Source: Anaerolineae bacterium (GTDB lineage Bacteria; Chloroflexota; Anaerolineae; 4572-78; J111). Taken from it: a DNA stretch of 22,524 nucleotides. Position 1 is the stretch's first letter; each line of letters starts with the position of its first letter. The position numbers were made by a program, and so were the translations under genes. The DNA is taken from assembly GCA_023382535.1 (NCBI GenBank), contig JAHDWA010000108.1, positions 1 through 22,524 on the forward strand. Direction: 5' to 3'. The notes beneath the pieces are model-generated. The model was not told the DNA's origin, did no database searches, and saw only the letters and a list, made by a program, of their open reading frames with translations. Of the stretch, positions 13,859 to 21,636 are shown one piece after another.

Positions 13859-16163
13859 ATTACGGGTAGTCGGCCAGTCCTTGCCACGTCTAGACGCCAA
13901 AGAGAAGGTCCAGGGACAGGCTGTCTTTGCCGCCGATGTCCAGCTCCCTGGACTATTGGTGGGCAAGTTCCTGGCCAGTCCTCACGCCCACGCCGAAATC
14001 CTCTCCATTGATACTTCGGCTGCCGTAGCCCTGCCGGGGGTGCGGGCGGTCATCACCGCCGCGGATATTCCCGCTGCGGCCAAATATGACCCCGGCTCGC
14101 GATTCCATGCTTTCCTGGCTCGCCGCTTTGTCGTTTTCGCCGGGCAGCCGGTGGCCGCGGTAGCTGCTGACGACCTGACTACAGCGGAAGCGGCGCTGGA
14201 GCTAATCCGGGTTGAATACCGGCCCCTGCCGGCGGTGCGGACTCCCCAGGAGGCTATCCAGCCGGGTTGTGTTCCGGTTGCTCTTGGCGAGGAGTCTTTT
14301 AACGCCACTGTTGGCTCGACCCCCCATACCCAGGTGGCCACCGCGTCTCAACCCGAGGAGACTGTAGCTGAAGAGGACGGGTCGCCCAATGTTGCCAACC
14401 GGGCGATTTTTAAGTACGGCGATCTGGCCGCCGCCTTTGCCCAATCCGATGTGATTGTCGAGCAGATTTATACGGTGCCGGTGGTCCACCAGGGGTACAT
14501 TGAACCGCATGCCGTGACCGCCTATTGGGACCGGCCGGATCACGTGACGGTCTGGGAGTGCGTCCAGGGAGCTTTTGCGGCGCGGGACCTGCTGGCGCAT
14601 ACCCTGGGCCTGTCCCAAAGCAACATTACCCTGAACGCGACCGAAATTGGCGGCGGATTTGGCGGCAAGGTCGAGGGTATTTTTGCCCCTATCGCCGTGC
14701 TCCTGGCTAAAAAAGCGCGCCGGCCGGTCAAACTGGTGCTGACTCGCCGTGAAGAGCTGGTTGGGAGCAATCCGGCGCCACATTCCGTCATCCGGTTGAA
14801 ATCCGGGGCCAGAAAAGACGGCCGGCTGACCGCCCTGGAGGGCGAAATTCTGGTGGATGCCGGGGCTTTCCCTTCCGGCTGGATCATGAACTCGATGACG
14901 GTGCTGTTGCGGAATAATTATAAATTCCCGGCCTGGCGTCTGGAAGGATTAGAAGTGCTGACCCACAAAGCCAGCATCGCCGCTTACCGCGCGCCCGGCG
15001 GCCCGAATGCCGCCTTTGCCATTGAGTGCCAGCTCGACGAAATGGCCCGCCGCCTGGACCTCGATCCACTGCAACTGCGCCTGCAAAATCTGGTGGAAGA
15101 GGGGGACTCCTTAACCGACCTGGAGCCACAAGTGCGAGTGGGGGGCCGCGAGGTATTGAACGCCCTGGCCGGCCATCCGGCCTGGACTGATCCAGCCCCG
15201 GCCCGTCACGGCAGTGATGGTCTGCTCCATGGCCGGGGACTCGCCCTGGGGAGTTGGGAGGGTAGTCGAGGTCCGGCCAGCGCCGTCGCTATTCTGGACG
15301 GGGATGGTAGATTCAGCATCGTGCTGGGTACGGTTGATCTGAGCGGTTCTTTCACCAGCCTGGCCCAGATTGCCGCCGAAGCCCTGGGAGTTTCCGTGGA
15401 AAAAATCATTATCCGCAAGGCCAGCCCGGATTATGCCCCCTTTGCGCCGATGAGTGCGGGCAGCCAAACCATCTTTGCCATGGGCGCAGCGGTCAAGGAG
15501 GCGGCGCTCGACCTGCGGGCCAAACTGCTCCGCCATGCGGCCAAGGAATTGCAGGTCAGTGAAGATGAACTGGGGGTAAATGACGAAGGCATTTTCGCTG
15601 CCAGTCAGCCCGGCCAGCGCCGTTCCTTCGAGACGCTCTACCAGTTGGGGACTGAGTGGTTTGCCGAATACGGCCCCTTGCTCGGCCAGGGTTCAGCCGC
15701 CCAGCGCCAGCGCGCGCCCGGTTTTGCCGCCACCATCGCCGAAGTCGCTGTAGACCCGGCGACAGGGCAGGTGCGAGTGACCCGGCTGACCACGGCCCAG
15801 GATGTAGGCCAGGCGATTAATCCGTTGTCGGTAGCGGGGCAGTTACAGGGCGGGTCAACCCAATCGGTCGGGATAGCCTTGTGGGAAGACGTGATGTATG
15901 ACGAGCAGGGGCGGGTCCGTAACCCCAATTTGCTGGATTACCGCATGCCCACGGCCGCCGATTTGCCGTTGATCGAAACCATCATTGTCGAGGCTGCCGG
16001 TGGCGATGGCCCTTATGGAGCCAAACTGGTCGGCGAACCGTCTATTATCCCGCCCGTCGCCGCCGTGGCCAATGCAGTCGCAGCGGCTGTCGGCGCCCGA
16101 ATTTGCGATTTGCCGCTTACCCCGGAGCGAGTCTGGCGGGCGATGCGCCGGCCGGAGTTATAA
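13851..16163 (+). CDS. Molybdenum hydroxylase molybdopterin-binding (large) subunit
   Basis: A 770-residue catalytic subunit that forms a three-part enzyme with the two preceding genes. Landmarks are EPHA (218-221), GGGFGGK (267-273), AYRAPGGPN (378-386) and VGEPS near the C-terminus (E729 as probable catalytic base). It lacks the cysteine loop of CO dehydrogenase. It is colinear with the stand-alone large subunit encoded at 1787-4069 but clearly diverged. It also carries a loosely conserved acidic/polar stretch at about 150-182 (ATVGSTPHT through EEDGSPN) that is shorter in the other copy. The substrate is unknown. Its place inside a sugar importer operon, before a GH4 glycosidase, argues for a carbohydrate-derived aldehyde or lactol rather than a purine. 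Confidence 0.93.
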   Translation: MTELRVVGQSLPRLDAKEKVQGQAVFAADVQLPGLLVGKFLASPHAHAEILSIDTSAAVALPGVRAVITAADIPAAAKYDPGSRFHAFLARRFVVFAGQPVAAVAADDLTTAEAALELIRVEYRPLPAVRTPQEAIQPGCVPVALGEESFNATVGSTPHTQVATASQPEETVAEEDGSPNVANRAIFKYGDLAAAFAQSDVIVEQIYTVPVVHQGYIEPHAVTAYWDRPDHVTVWECVQGAFAARDLLAHTLGLSQSNITLNATEIGGGFGGKVEGIFAPIAVLLAKKARRPVKLVLTRREELVGSNPAPHSVIRLKSGARKDGRLTALEGEILVDAGAFPSGWIMNSMTVLLRNNYKFPAWRLEGLEVLTHKASIAAYRAPGGPNAAFAIECQLDEMARRLDLDPLQLRLQNLVEEGDSLTDLEPQVRVGGREVLNALAGHPAWTDPAPARHGSDGLLHGRGLALGSWEGSRGPASAVAILDGDGRFSIVLGTVDLSGSFTSLAQIAAEALGVSVEKIIIRKASPDYAPFAPMSAGSQTIFAMGAAVKEAALDLRAKLLRHAAKELQVSEDELGVNDEGIFAASQPGQRRSFETLYQLGTEWFAEYGPLLGQGSAAQRQRAPGFAATIAEVAVDPATGQVRVTRLTTAQDVGQAINPLSVAGQLQGGSTQSVGIALWEDVMYDEQGRVRNPNLLDYRMPTAADLPLIETIIVEAAGGDGPYGAKLVGEPSIIPPVAAVANAVAAAVGARICDLPLTPERVWRAMRRPEL

Positions 16164-16202
16164 AGGTTCAGCAGGTCTGTCTAAATTTGAGGAGGTATCC
16201 TT

Positions 16203-17510
16203 ATGCCCAAAGTTACGATTATTGGCGCCGGCAGCGCCGAATTCTCCACTGAATTGATGAGCGATATTTTGCTCACCCCCGGCCTGGAGTCAGGCCTCTT
16301 TGCCCTGGTGGACATTGACCCCGAGCGGCTGGAATTAGCCCACCAGATGGCCGAGTTTCTGATTAAGCGGAGCGGGCGCGACTGGCGGGTCGAAGCCAGC
16401 GCCGAGCGCAGCCGGGTATTGGCCGGCAGCGATTACGTCATCAACACCATTGAGGTGGCGGGACTGGCCAATGTGCGCCATGATTACGACATCCCGCTGA
16501 AATACGGGGTGGATCAGTGCATTGGCGATACCATTGGTCCCGGCGGGCTGTTCAAAGCGCTGCGCACGCTGCCGGCCTGGCTGGACATTCTGACTGATGT
16601 AGAGCGCCTGGCCCCACGTGCCCTGGTCATGAATTACACCAACCCGATGTCACTGACCGTACTGGCCGGGGTCCGGGCCTCCAAACTGGCGATTGTCGGG
16701 CTGTGCCATTCTATCCAGCAGACCGCCGAGCACCTGGCTGAGTATCTGGACATTCCCATAGAGGAAATTGATTGGCGGGCGGCGGGGATTAATCACCTGG
16801 CCTGGTTCACCAAACTTGAACGCAACGGGGAAGATCTGTACCCCCGCTTACGCCAGCGCGCGCAAATCCCGGAAATTTACGAGCAGGACCCGGTGCGGTT
16901 TGAGATGATGTTCCATCTGGGCGCATTCTCCACCGAGGGCAGCGGCCACGCCTCCGAGTACTCGGCCTATTTCCGCAAGCGGCCCGATCTGGTGCAGAAG
17001 TATGACCGGAGCGGGTACCGGGGCGAAAGCGGTTTTTATGCTAATAACTGGCCGACCTGGCGGCGGCGGGCCGACGAGGCGCTGCGGGCTTACCTGGCCG
17101 GCAAAAAAGAGTTCGAGCTGGAACGCGGTCCTGAATTTGCCTCGATCATTATGGAGGCGATGGCCGGCAGTGTCCCCGCCGTGATTTACGGTAACGTGGC
17201 CAACACCGGTCTAATTGAGAACCTGCCGCAAAATGGGGTGGTCGAAGTGGCCTGCCTGGTGGACAAAAAAGGCATCCAGCCGACTTACTTTGGTTCCCTG
17301 CCGACCCAGTTGGCCAACCTCGACCAGCAGCATATGGCCTTTCATGACCTGGTGGCGACTGCCGTGTTGGAACAGGAGCGTGAAGCGGCCGTCCATGCCC
17401 TGATGGTTGACCCGCTAACGAGTGCCGTCTGCTCGCTGGCTGAAATCCGGGCCATGTTTGACGAAATGGTCCAGGCGCAGCGGAATGATTTACCCGAGTT
17501 TCTCTACTGA
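16203..17510 (+). CDS. GH4 family glycosidase (alpha-galactosidase/galacturonidase-like)
   Basis: A 435-residue glycoside hydrolase family 4 enzyme. These cytoplasmic enzymes use NAD and a divalent metal (usually Mn) and cleave by oxidation at C3 and elimination. Seen here are the N-terminal nucleotide-binding motif VTIIGAGSAEFS (4-15), GDTIGPGG (108-115), NYTNPMS (144-150), GLCHSIQQT (166-174) with C168 as probable metal ligand, and GINHLAWF (195-202) with H198. From memory, CHS-type motifs go with galactoside- or galacturonide-cleaving members rather than glucosidases, so the call leans that way. A strong GAGGAGGT ribosome-binding site lies 7 nt before the ATG. The gene starts 39 bp after the molybdenum hydroxylase and 1 bp before the MFS gene. 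As a cytoplasmic enzyme it would act on the sugar imported by the ABC system. Confidence 0.92.
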   Translation: MPKVTIIGAGSAEFSTELMSDILLTPGLESGLFALVDIDPERLELAHQMAEFLIKRSGRDWRVEASAERSRVLAGSDYVINTIEVAGLANVRHDYDIPLKYGVDQCIGDTIGPGGLFKALRTLPAWLDILTDVERLAPRALVMNYTNPMSLTVLAGVRASKLAIVGLCHSIQQTAEHLAEYLDIPIEEIDWRAAGINHLAWFTKLERNGEDLYPRLRQRAQIPEIYEQDPVRFEMMFHLGAFSTEGSGHASEYSAYFRKRPDLVQKYDRSGYRGESGFYANNWPTWRRRADEALRAYLAGKKEFELERGPEFASIIMEAMAGSVPAVIYGNVANTGLIENLPQNGVVEVACLVDKKGIQPTYFGSLPTQLANLDQQHMAFHDLVATAVLEQEREAAVHALMVDPLTSAVCSLAEIRAMFDEMVQAQRNDLPEFLY

Positions 17511-17511
17511 C

Positions 17512-18684
17512 ATGGATCGCCGCCCGGTTTTCCTGTTCAAAACATTTTACTTTCTCTACTATGCGGCGGCGGCATCACTGCTGCCGTTTCTGGTGCTTTA
17601 TTATGAACACCTGGGACTGTCCGGGGGTCAAATCGGCGTTTTGACGGCCATTCTGCCACTGGTCACCCTGTTTGCTGCCTCTTTTTGGGGCGGCCTGGCC
17701 GACGCCACTCAGCAGCACCGGCCTTTAATACTTCTGGCCCTTAGCGGTGTTATCCTGTTAGCTTGGGTGATCCTGCACTTGACTACCTTCTTGAGTTTGG
17801 TCTGGGTGATCATCGCCTTCGCCTTCTTTGTCGCGCCGATTGTTCCCTTCCTGGATAACTCAACCCTGGCCTACTTGGGTGAACACAAAAATCAGTATGG
17901 CAGGCTGCGCTTATGGGGAGCAGTGGGGTGGGGTATGGCGGCCCCGGTTGTGGGCTGGTTGGTCGAGCAATCTGACCTGAATTGGTCATTTTACAGCTAT
18001 ATTGGGCTAATGTTTGCCGGGCTGCTCGTCGCTTTTCGTCTGCCTATCCGTCAGACCAGGATTAGCGCACCGTTTTGGCAAAGCGTGCGGTTGCTGCTGG
18101 GGAACAATCGGCAATGGCTGTTGTTTCTGATCGTAGTTTTTGGCGCTGGAGTAGGCTCGGCCATAATTCACAACTATCTGTTTCTCTACATGGAATTATT
18201 GGGAACGGGTAACACCCTGATGGGGTTAGCTTTAACAGTAGCCACCCTCAGTGAGCTGGTCATTTTTTCATCATCCGACCGGCTGCTCAACCGCTGGGGC
18301 ATCAAGAACGTGCTGCTGCTGGCTCTGGCAGCGCTGGCGGTGCGCCTGTTGGCCTACGCTGTTATCTCCAATCCCTGGCTGGTTTTGCCGGTTCAACTGC
18401 TGCATGGTCTCTCGTTCTCCGCTCTCTGGGCTGCCGGGGTAGCTTATGCCGATAGAATAGCGCCGCCCGGCCTGGGCACAACAGCTCAGGGGCTCTTTAC
18501 CGGGGTCTTTATGGGGTTAGCGGCGGCTGTAGGGGCCTTCATTGGAGGGGTGTTGTACGAAAATATCGGGCTGTCGTGGATGTTTGGTTCGGCTGGCCTC
18601 AGCCTCCTGGCTGTGTTGTTCATCATCGGCATGCTCTCGCAGTCTCGTTTCCCCACTGAGCTGGGAAACGAGATTGCTACTTAA
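17512..18684 (+). CDS. MFS transporter (LacY/NUP-like MFS_1 type)
   Basis: A 390-residue membrane protein with about 12 hydrophobic segments. The first half includes YYAAAASLLPFLVLYY and the MFS loop-like GGLADATQQHRP between helices 2 and 3. GRLRLWGAVGWG resembles the conserved RLWGxxG of the LacY/nucleoside-symporter branch. I chose the ATG at 17512, one base after the GH4 stop, over an upstream in-frame ATG inside GH4 at 17422, because the N-terminus then begins directly before helix 1. No clear ribosome-binding site is visible, so translation is probably coupled to GH4. It may export or import a product or sugar of the pathway; direction and substrate are unknown. It ends the plus-strand operon. 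Confidence 0.88.
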   Translation: MDRRPVFLFKTFYFLYYAAAASLLPFLVLYYEHLGLSGGQIGVLTAILPLVTLFAASFWGGLADATQQHRPLILLALSGVILLAWVILHLTTFLSLVWVIIAFAFFVAPIVPFLDNSTLAYLGEHKNQYGRLRLWGAVGWGMAAPVVGWLVEQSDLNWSFYSYIGLMFAGLLVAFRLPIRQTRISAPFWQSVRLLLGNNRQWLLFLIVVFGAGVGSAIIHNYLFLYMELLGTGNTLMGLALTVATLSELVIFSSSDRLLNRWGIKNVLLLALAALAVRLLAYAVISNPWLVLPVQLLHGLSFSALWAAGVAYADRIAPPGLGTTAQGLFTGVFMGLAAAVGAFIGGVLYENIGLSWMFGSAGLSLLAVLFIIGMLSQSRFPTELGNEIAT

Positions 18685-18689
18685 TTTGT

Positions 18690-18779
18690 AACTGCTCAGG
18701 CTCGAAGTGACTGGCACTTGGTCAGGGAACAGTTTTGGTCACTTTACCAGAGGAAAAAAGTGCCAGCCACCTGAGCAGT
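18690..18779. repeat. 90-nt palindromic element between convergent operons
   Basis: ACTGCTCAGG (18691-18700) pairs exactly with CCTGAGCAGT (18770-18779). GTGACTGGCACTT (18707-18719) pairs with AAGTGCCAGCCAC (18758-18770) with one mismatch. About 38 nt remain as the terminal loop region, containing a six-A run at 18754-18759. The element starts 6 bp after the MFS stop and ends 8 bp before the end of the PTS permease gene, so transcripts from either side would fold into the same stem. It may act as a bidirectional terminator or be a short MITE-like repeat. Confidence 0.8.
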
Positions 18780-18786
18780 CAAGGCG

Positions 18787-20586
18787 CTACTTAGAGGCCG
18801 GCGCGACAGCCCTTTGCGGCATCGTTTCGAACAACGGCTTTTTGATCAGGTACAACGCCCCGGTGGTCACCAGCGTGCCGACCAAAATCGCCACGATGTA
18901 CATCGGCAAATTCGTTACGGCGTTAGGAATAGGCAGGACGAAGATACCGCCGTGGGGGACGCGCAGCTCGCAGCCAAACAGCATAGACAAGGCCCCGGTT
19001 ACGGCGGAGCCGGCCATAATGGAGGGGATGACCCGGAACGGGTCGCGGGCGGCAAAGGGAATAGCTCCCTCGGTGATGAAGGAAATGCCCAAGACGGCGG
19101 CGGCTTTGCCGGCTTCCTGCTCATCGTGGGTGAAGCGATCCTTGAACAGGATAGAGGCCAGGGCCAGGCCCAGCGGCGGGGTCATTCCCGCGGCCATCGC
19201 GGCGGCCATCGGCATGTAAAGTTCGCTGGCCAGCAGCCCGGTCGAGAAGGCATAGGCGGCTTTGTTGACCGGGCCGCCCATATCGAAGGCCATCATCAAG
19301 CCAATAATCAACCCCAATACGACCGCGCTCGATTGCTGCATCCCCTGCAGCCAGGCGGTCAGCGCATCCAGGGCCGCCTTGGCGGGCGTGCCGACGACAT
19401 AGATCATCAACAGGCCGGTTATCGCCGCGCCCAGGAGGGGCAAAATTAACACCGGTTTCAGGCCGGCCAACGTGCTGGGCAGCTTGATGACCTTGTTGAG
19501 CCAGTTGGTGCTATAGCCGGCAATAAACCCGGCCACAATCCCGCCCAAAAAACCGGCCCCGATACTGCTGGCCAGCATCCCGCCAATCATGCCCGGGGCC
19601 AGACCAGGCCGGTCGGCGATGGAGTAGGCGATAAAGCCGGCCAAAATGGGCACCATCAGGGCAAAGGCGGAGGGTGCGCCAATCTGGAAGAGCGCCCAGC
19701 CGAAGGTGTTTTCAGCCTCATAGACGTAAATGCCGCCAAAGGCAAAGGCCAGGGCAATCATCAAGCCCCCGGCGACGACAAAGGGCAACATATAGGAGAC
19801 GCCGGTCATCATGTGCTTGTAAGCGCCGGTGCGGCTGGCCGAACGCTGCTTCTTAAGCTGCTCCACTTCCGCGGCCAGGTCGGTTTTGACCGCGCCACCC
19901 CCTTGAACCGCAGCCTCGGCCAGCGCTTTTTCGACCACCTCAGCCCCGTTGTGGATGGCGGCTTTGGTCGAGGTTTCGTAGATGCACTTGCCGGTAAAGC
20001 GGCTTTTGTCAATCTTGGTATCGGCGGCAATCAGAACAATATCGGCGTCCCGAATCTCCTGCTCGGTCAGGGTATTCTGGGAACCGACCGATCCCTGTGT
20101 TTCGACCTTGACCCAATAGCCCAACGATTCAGCCCCGCGTTTGACCCCTTCGGCGGCCATAAAGGTGTGGGCAATTCCGGTCGGGCAGGACGTGATGGCC
20201 ACAATTTTCTTTTTCTCGCCGGTGCTTTCTGCTTTCGGCAGGGCCGGAGCCGGCTCAACTTCCGGGACGACCACATTCTCCCGGGCTTCGCCCAGGGCGG
20301 CCTCGATAACCGACTTGGTGAAGCGAATGGCCTCGCTGGTCGAGGCGGCGTAGACCGGCTTGCCGGCAAAGCGGCTCATATCTATGTGGATGTCGGAACT
20401 GATAATGACCACGTCGGCGGCGGCAATCTCGCGGTCCGACAGCACATCCCGCGCCCCTTCGGCGCCTTGCGTTTCCACCTTGATCTCGTGCCCCATGGTC
20501 GCAGCGACTTTTCTGAGCGCTTCAGCGGCCATAATGGTGTGGGCGATGCCCGTAGGGCAGCCTGTAACTGCCACGATCTTTGACAT
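18787..20586 (-). CDS. fruA: PTS fructose transporter, EIIB-EIIB-EIIC
   Basis: A 599-residue fructose-specific PTS permease that imports fructose and phosphorylates it at C1. Two EIIB domains come first: residues 1-100 with [10 protein letters not shown] (C10) and 127-225 with [10 protein letters not shown] (C134), joined by a Pro/Ala/Glu-rich linker at 106-127. The EIIC membrane domain runs from about 255 to 590, with the conserved [12 protein letters not shown] and TEGAIPFAA blocks. Architecture and order match E. coli FruA (B'BC), except that here both B domains keep the phospho-accepting cysteine, while in E. coli the first is degenerate. There is no EIIA domain; it is expected on the upstream PTS enzyme I protein. 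A strong GAGGAGG ribosome-binding site precedes the ATG, 17 bp after the fruK stop. Confidence 0.95.
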   Translation of the reverse strand: MSKIVAVTGCPTGIAHTIMAAEALRKVAATMGHEIKVETQGAEGARDVLSDREIAAADVVIISSDIHIDMSRFAGKPVYAASTSEAIRFTKSVIEAALGEARENVVVPEVEPAPALPKAESTGEKKKIVAITSCPTGIAHTFMAAEGVKRGAESLGYWVKVETQGSVGSQNTLTEQEIRDADIVLIAADTKIDKSRFTGKCIYETSTKAAIHNGAEVVEKALAEAAVQGGGAVKTDLAAEVEQLKKQRSASRTGAYKHMMTGVSYMLPFVVAGGLMIALAFAFGGIYVYEAENTFGWALFQIGAPSAFALMVPILAGFIAYSIADRPGLAPGMIGGMLASSIGAGFLGGIVAGFIAGYSTNWLNKVIKLPSTLAGLKPVLILPLLGAAITGLLMIYVVGTPAKAALDALTAWLQGMQQSSAVVLGLIIGLMMAFDMGGPVNKAAYAFSTGLLASELYMPMAAAMAAGMTPPLGLALASILFKDRFTHDEQEAGKAAAVLGISFITEGAIPFAARDPFRVIPSIMAGSAVTGALSMLFGCELRVPHGGIFVLPIPNAVTNLPMYIVAILVGTLVTTGALYLIKKPLFETMPQRAVAPASK

Positions 20587-20603
20587 TTTTTCCTCCTCGG
20601 CTG

Positions 20604-21554
20604 TTAATTTAAATGGTTGATGTTAACTTGATTTTTGAAATTTTCGATAATTTCCAGGGATGGTAAGCCCGAGCCGACCTGGGAAACAGCGCCGGCTGAA
20701 AAAGCCGTCGCCAGGCGGGCGCAGTCGGCCAGCGACAACCCCTGCGTTTTGCCGGCCACCATGCCGCTGACCATCGCATCGCCGGCCCCTACCGTACTCT
20801 TAACGGTAACTTTGGGCGGCTGGGCCAGCACAACCTCTTCAGCTTCTACAAAAATGGCCCCAGCCGCGCCCATCGAGACCACTACCGTCTGCATGCCCTG
20901 GGCCAGCCAGCTTCGCGCCGCCTGGATGACCGCCGCCTGGGTTTCGAGCCGGCGCCCGACCAGTTCCTGCAGTTCGTCAATATTGGGTTTTACCAAAGTC
21001 GGTGCAGCCGGCAGTGCCTGGCGCAGCGCCTCGCCGCTGGTATCCAGGGCCACGGCCCGGCCTTTGCTCTTGATCAGTTTCACCAACTCCCCATAAATGT
21101 TGGGATTAAGGCCGGCTGGAATGCTGCCAGCCAGCACAAACCAGGAACAAGCGGCGGCCAGCTCCTCGACGATCTGGAAGAGCTGGGCCGCGTCGGTTTC
21201 GGTCGGAGCCTGGCCGGGAAAATTGAGGTCGGTGGTTTCCTGGTTGACCTCGTCAATAATTTTGATGCCGCTGCGGGTCTGCCCGGCAATCCGCACAAAG
21301 CGGTCCTCGATCTTTTTACGGGCAAAAAGCTGCTCAAACAGGTGGCTGTTTTCGGCCCCCAGGAAGCCGGTTACGGCCAGAGAGAAGCCGTAATCAGCCA
21401 GCACGGAGGCCACGTTAACCCCTTTGCCGCCGGCGTCGGACCGTTCCCACGCCACCCGATTCACCTGGCCGGCTTTGAAGTTGGGAATGGACACCGTGCG
21501 ATCAATGGCCGGATTCAGGGTGATGGTGGCTATCTTTAAGGTTTTATTGATCAT
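20604..21554 (-). CDS. fruK: 1-phosphofructokinase
   Basis: A 316-residue PfkB/ribokinase-family kinase that converts fructose 1-phosphate to fructose 1,6-bisphosphate with ATP. Visible are [10 protein letters not shown] (11-20), [15 protein letters not shown] (42-56), [10 protein letters not shown] in the central region and the C-terminal catalytic motif [12 protein letters not shown] with D259. NPAIDRT and GGKGVNVA are typical of 1-phosphofructokinase (FruK) and the tagatose-6-phosphate kinase branch; lying between PTS enzyme I and a fructose permease decides for FruK. The ATG at 21554 has AGAGGA 5 nt upstream, better than the in-frame ATG eight codons earlier at 21578. Confidence 0.95.
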   Translation of the reverse strand: MINKTLKIATITLNPAIDRTVSIPNFKAGQVNRVAWERSDAGGKGVNVASVLADYGFSLAVTGFLGAENSHLFEQLFARKKIEDRFVRIAGQTRSGIKIIDEVNQETTDLNFPGQAPTETDAAQLFQIVEELAAACSWFVLAGSIPAGLNPNIYGELVKLIKSKGRAVALDTSGEALRQALPAAPTLVKPNIDELQELVGRRLETQAAVIQAARSWLAQGMQTVVVSMGAAGAIFVEAEEVVLAQPPKVTVKSTVGAGDAMVSGMVAGKTQGLSLADCARLATAFSAGAVSQVGSGLPSLEIIENFKNQVNINHLN

Positions 21555-21589
21555 GTTTCCTCTTTTTACCTCGTTCAAGGTCGCCTCGG

Positions 21590-21608
21590 GGCGGGGGCAA
21601 GCCCCGCC
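21590..21608. repeat. 7-bp GC hairpin between the EI gene and fruK
   Basis: GGCGGGG (21590-21596) pairs with CCCCGCC (21602-21608) across a 5-nt loop. Read on the minus strand it lies 28 nt after the EI stop and before the fruK ribosome-binding site. No T-run follows on the minus strand, so read-through is expected. It may stabilise the upstream message or lower fruK/fruA expression. Confidence 0.6.
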
Positions 21609-21636
21609 GCATTACGGATTTGAAAATCAAAAATCT

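Noticed and set aside
17422..17511. Upstream ATG giving the MFS transporter 30 extra residues inside the GH4 gene
   Set aside because: The added residues are out-of-frame GH4 sequence with no transporter character; the ATG at 17512 begins just before the first membrane helix.
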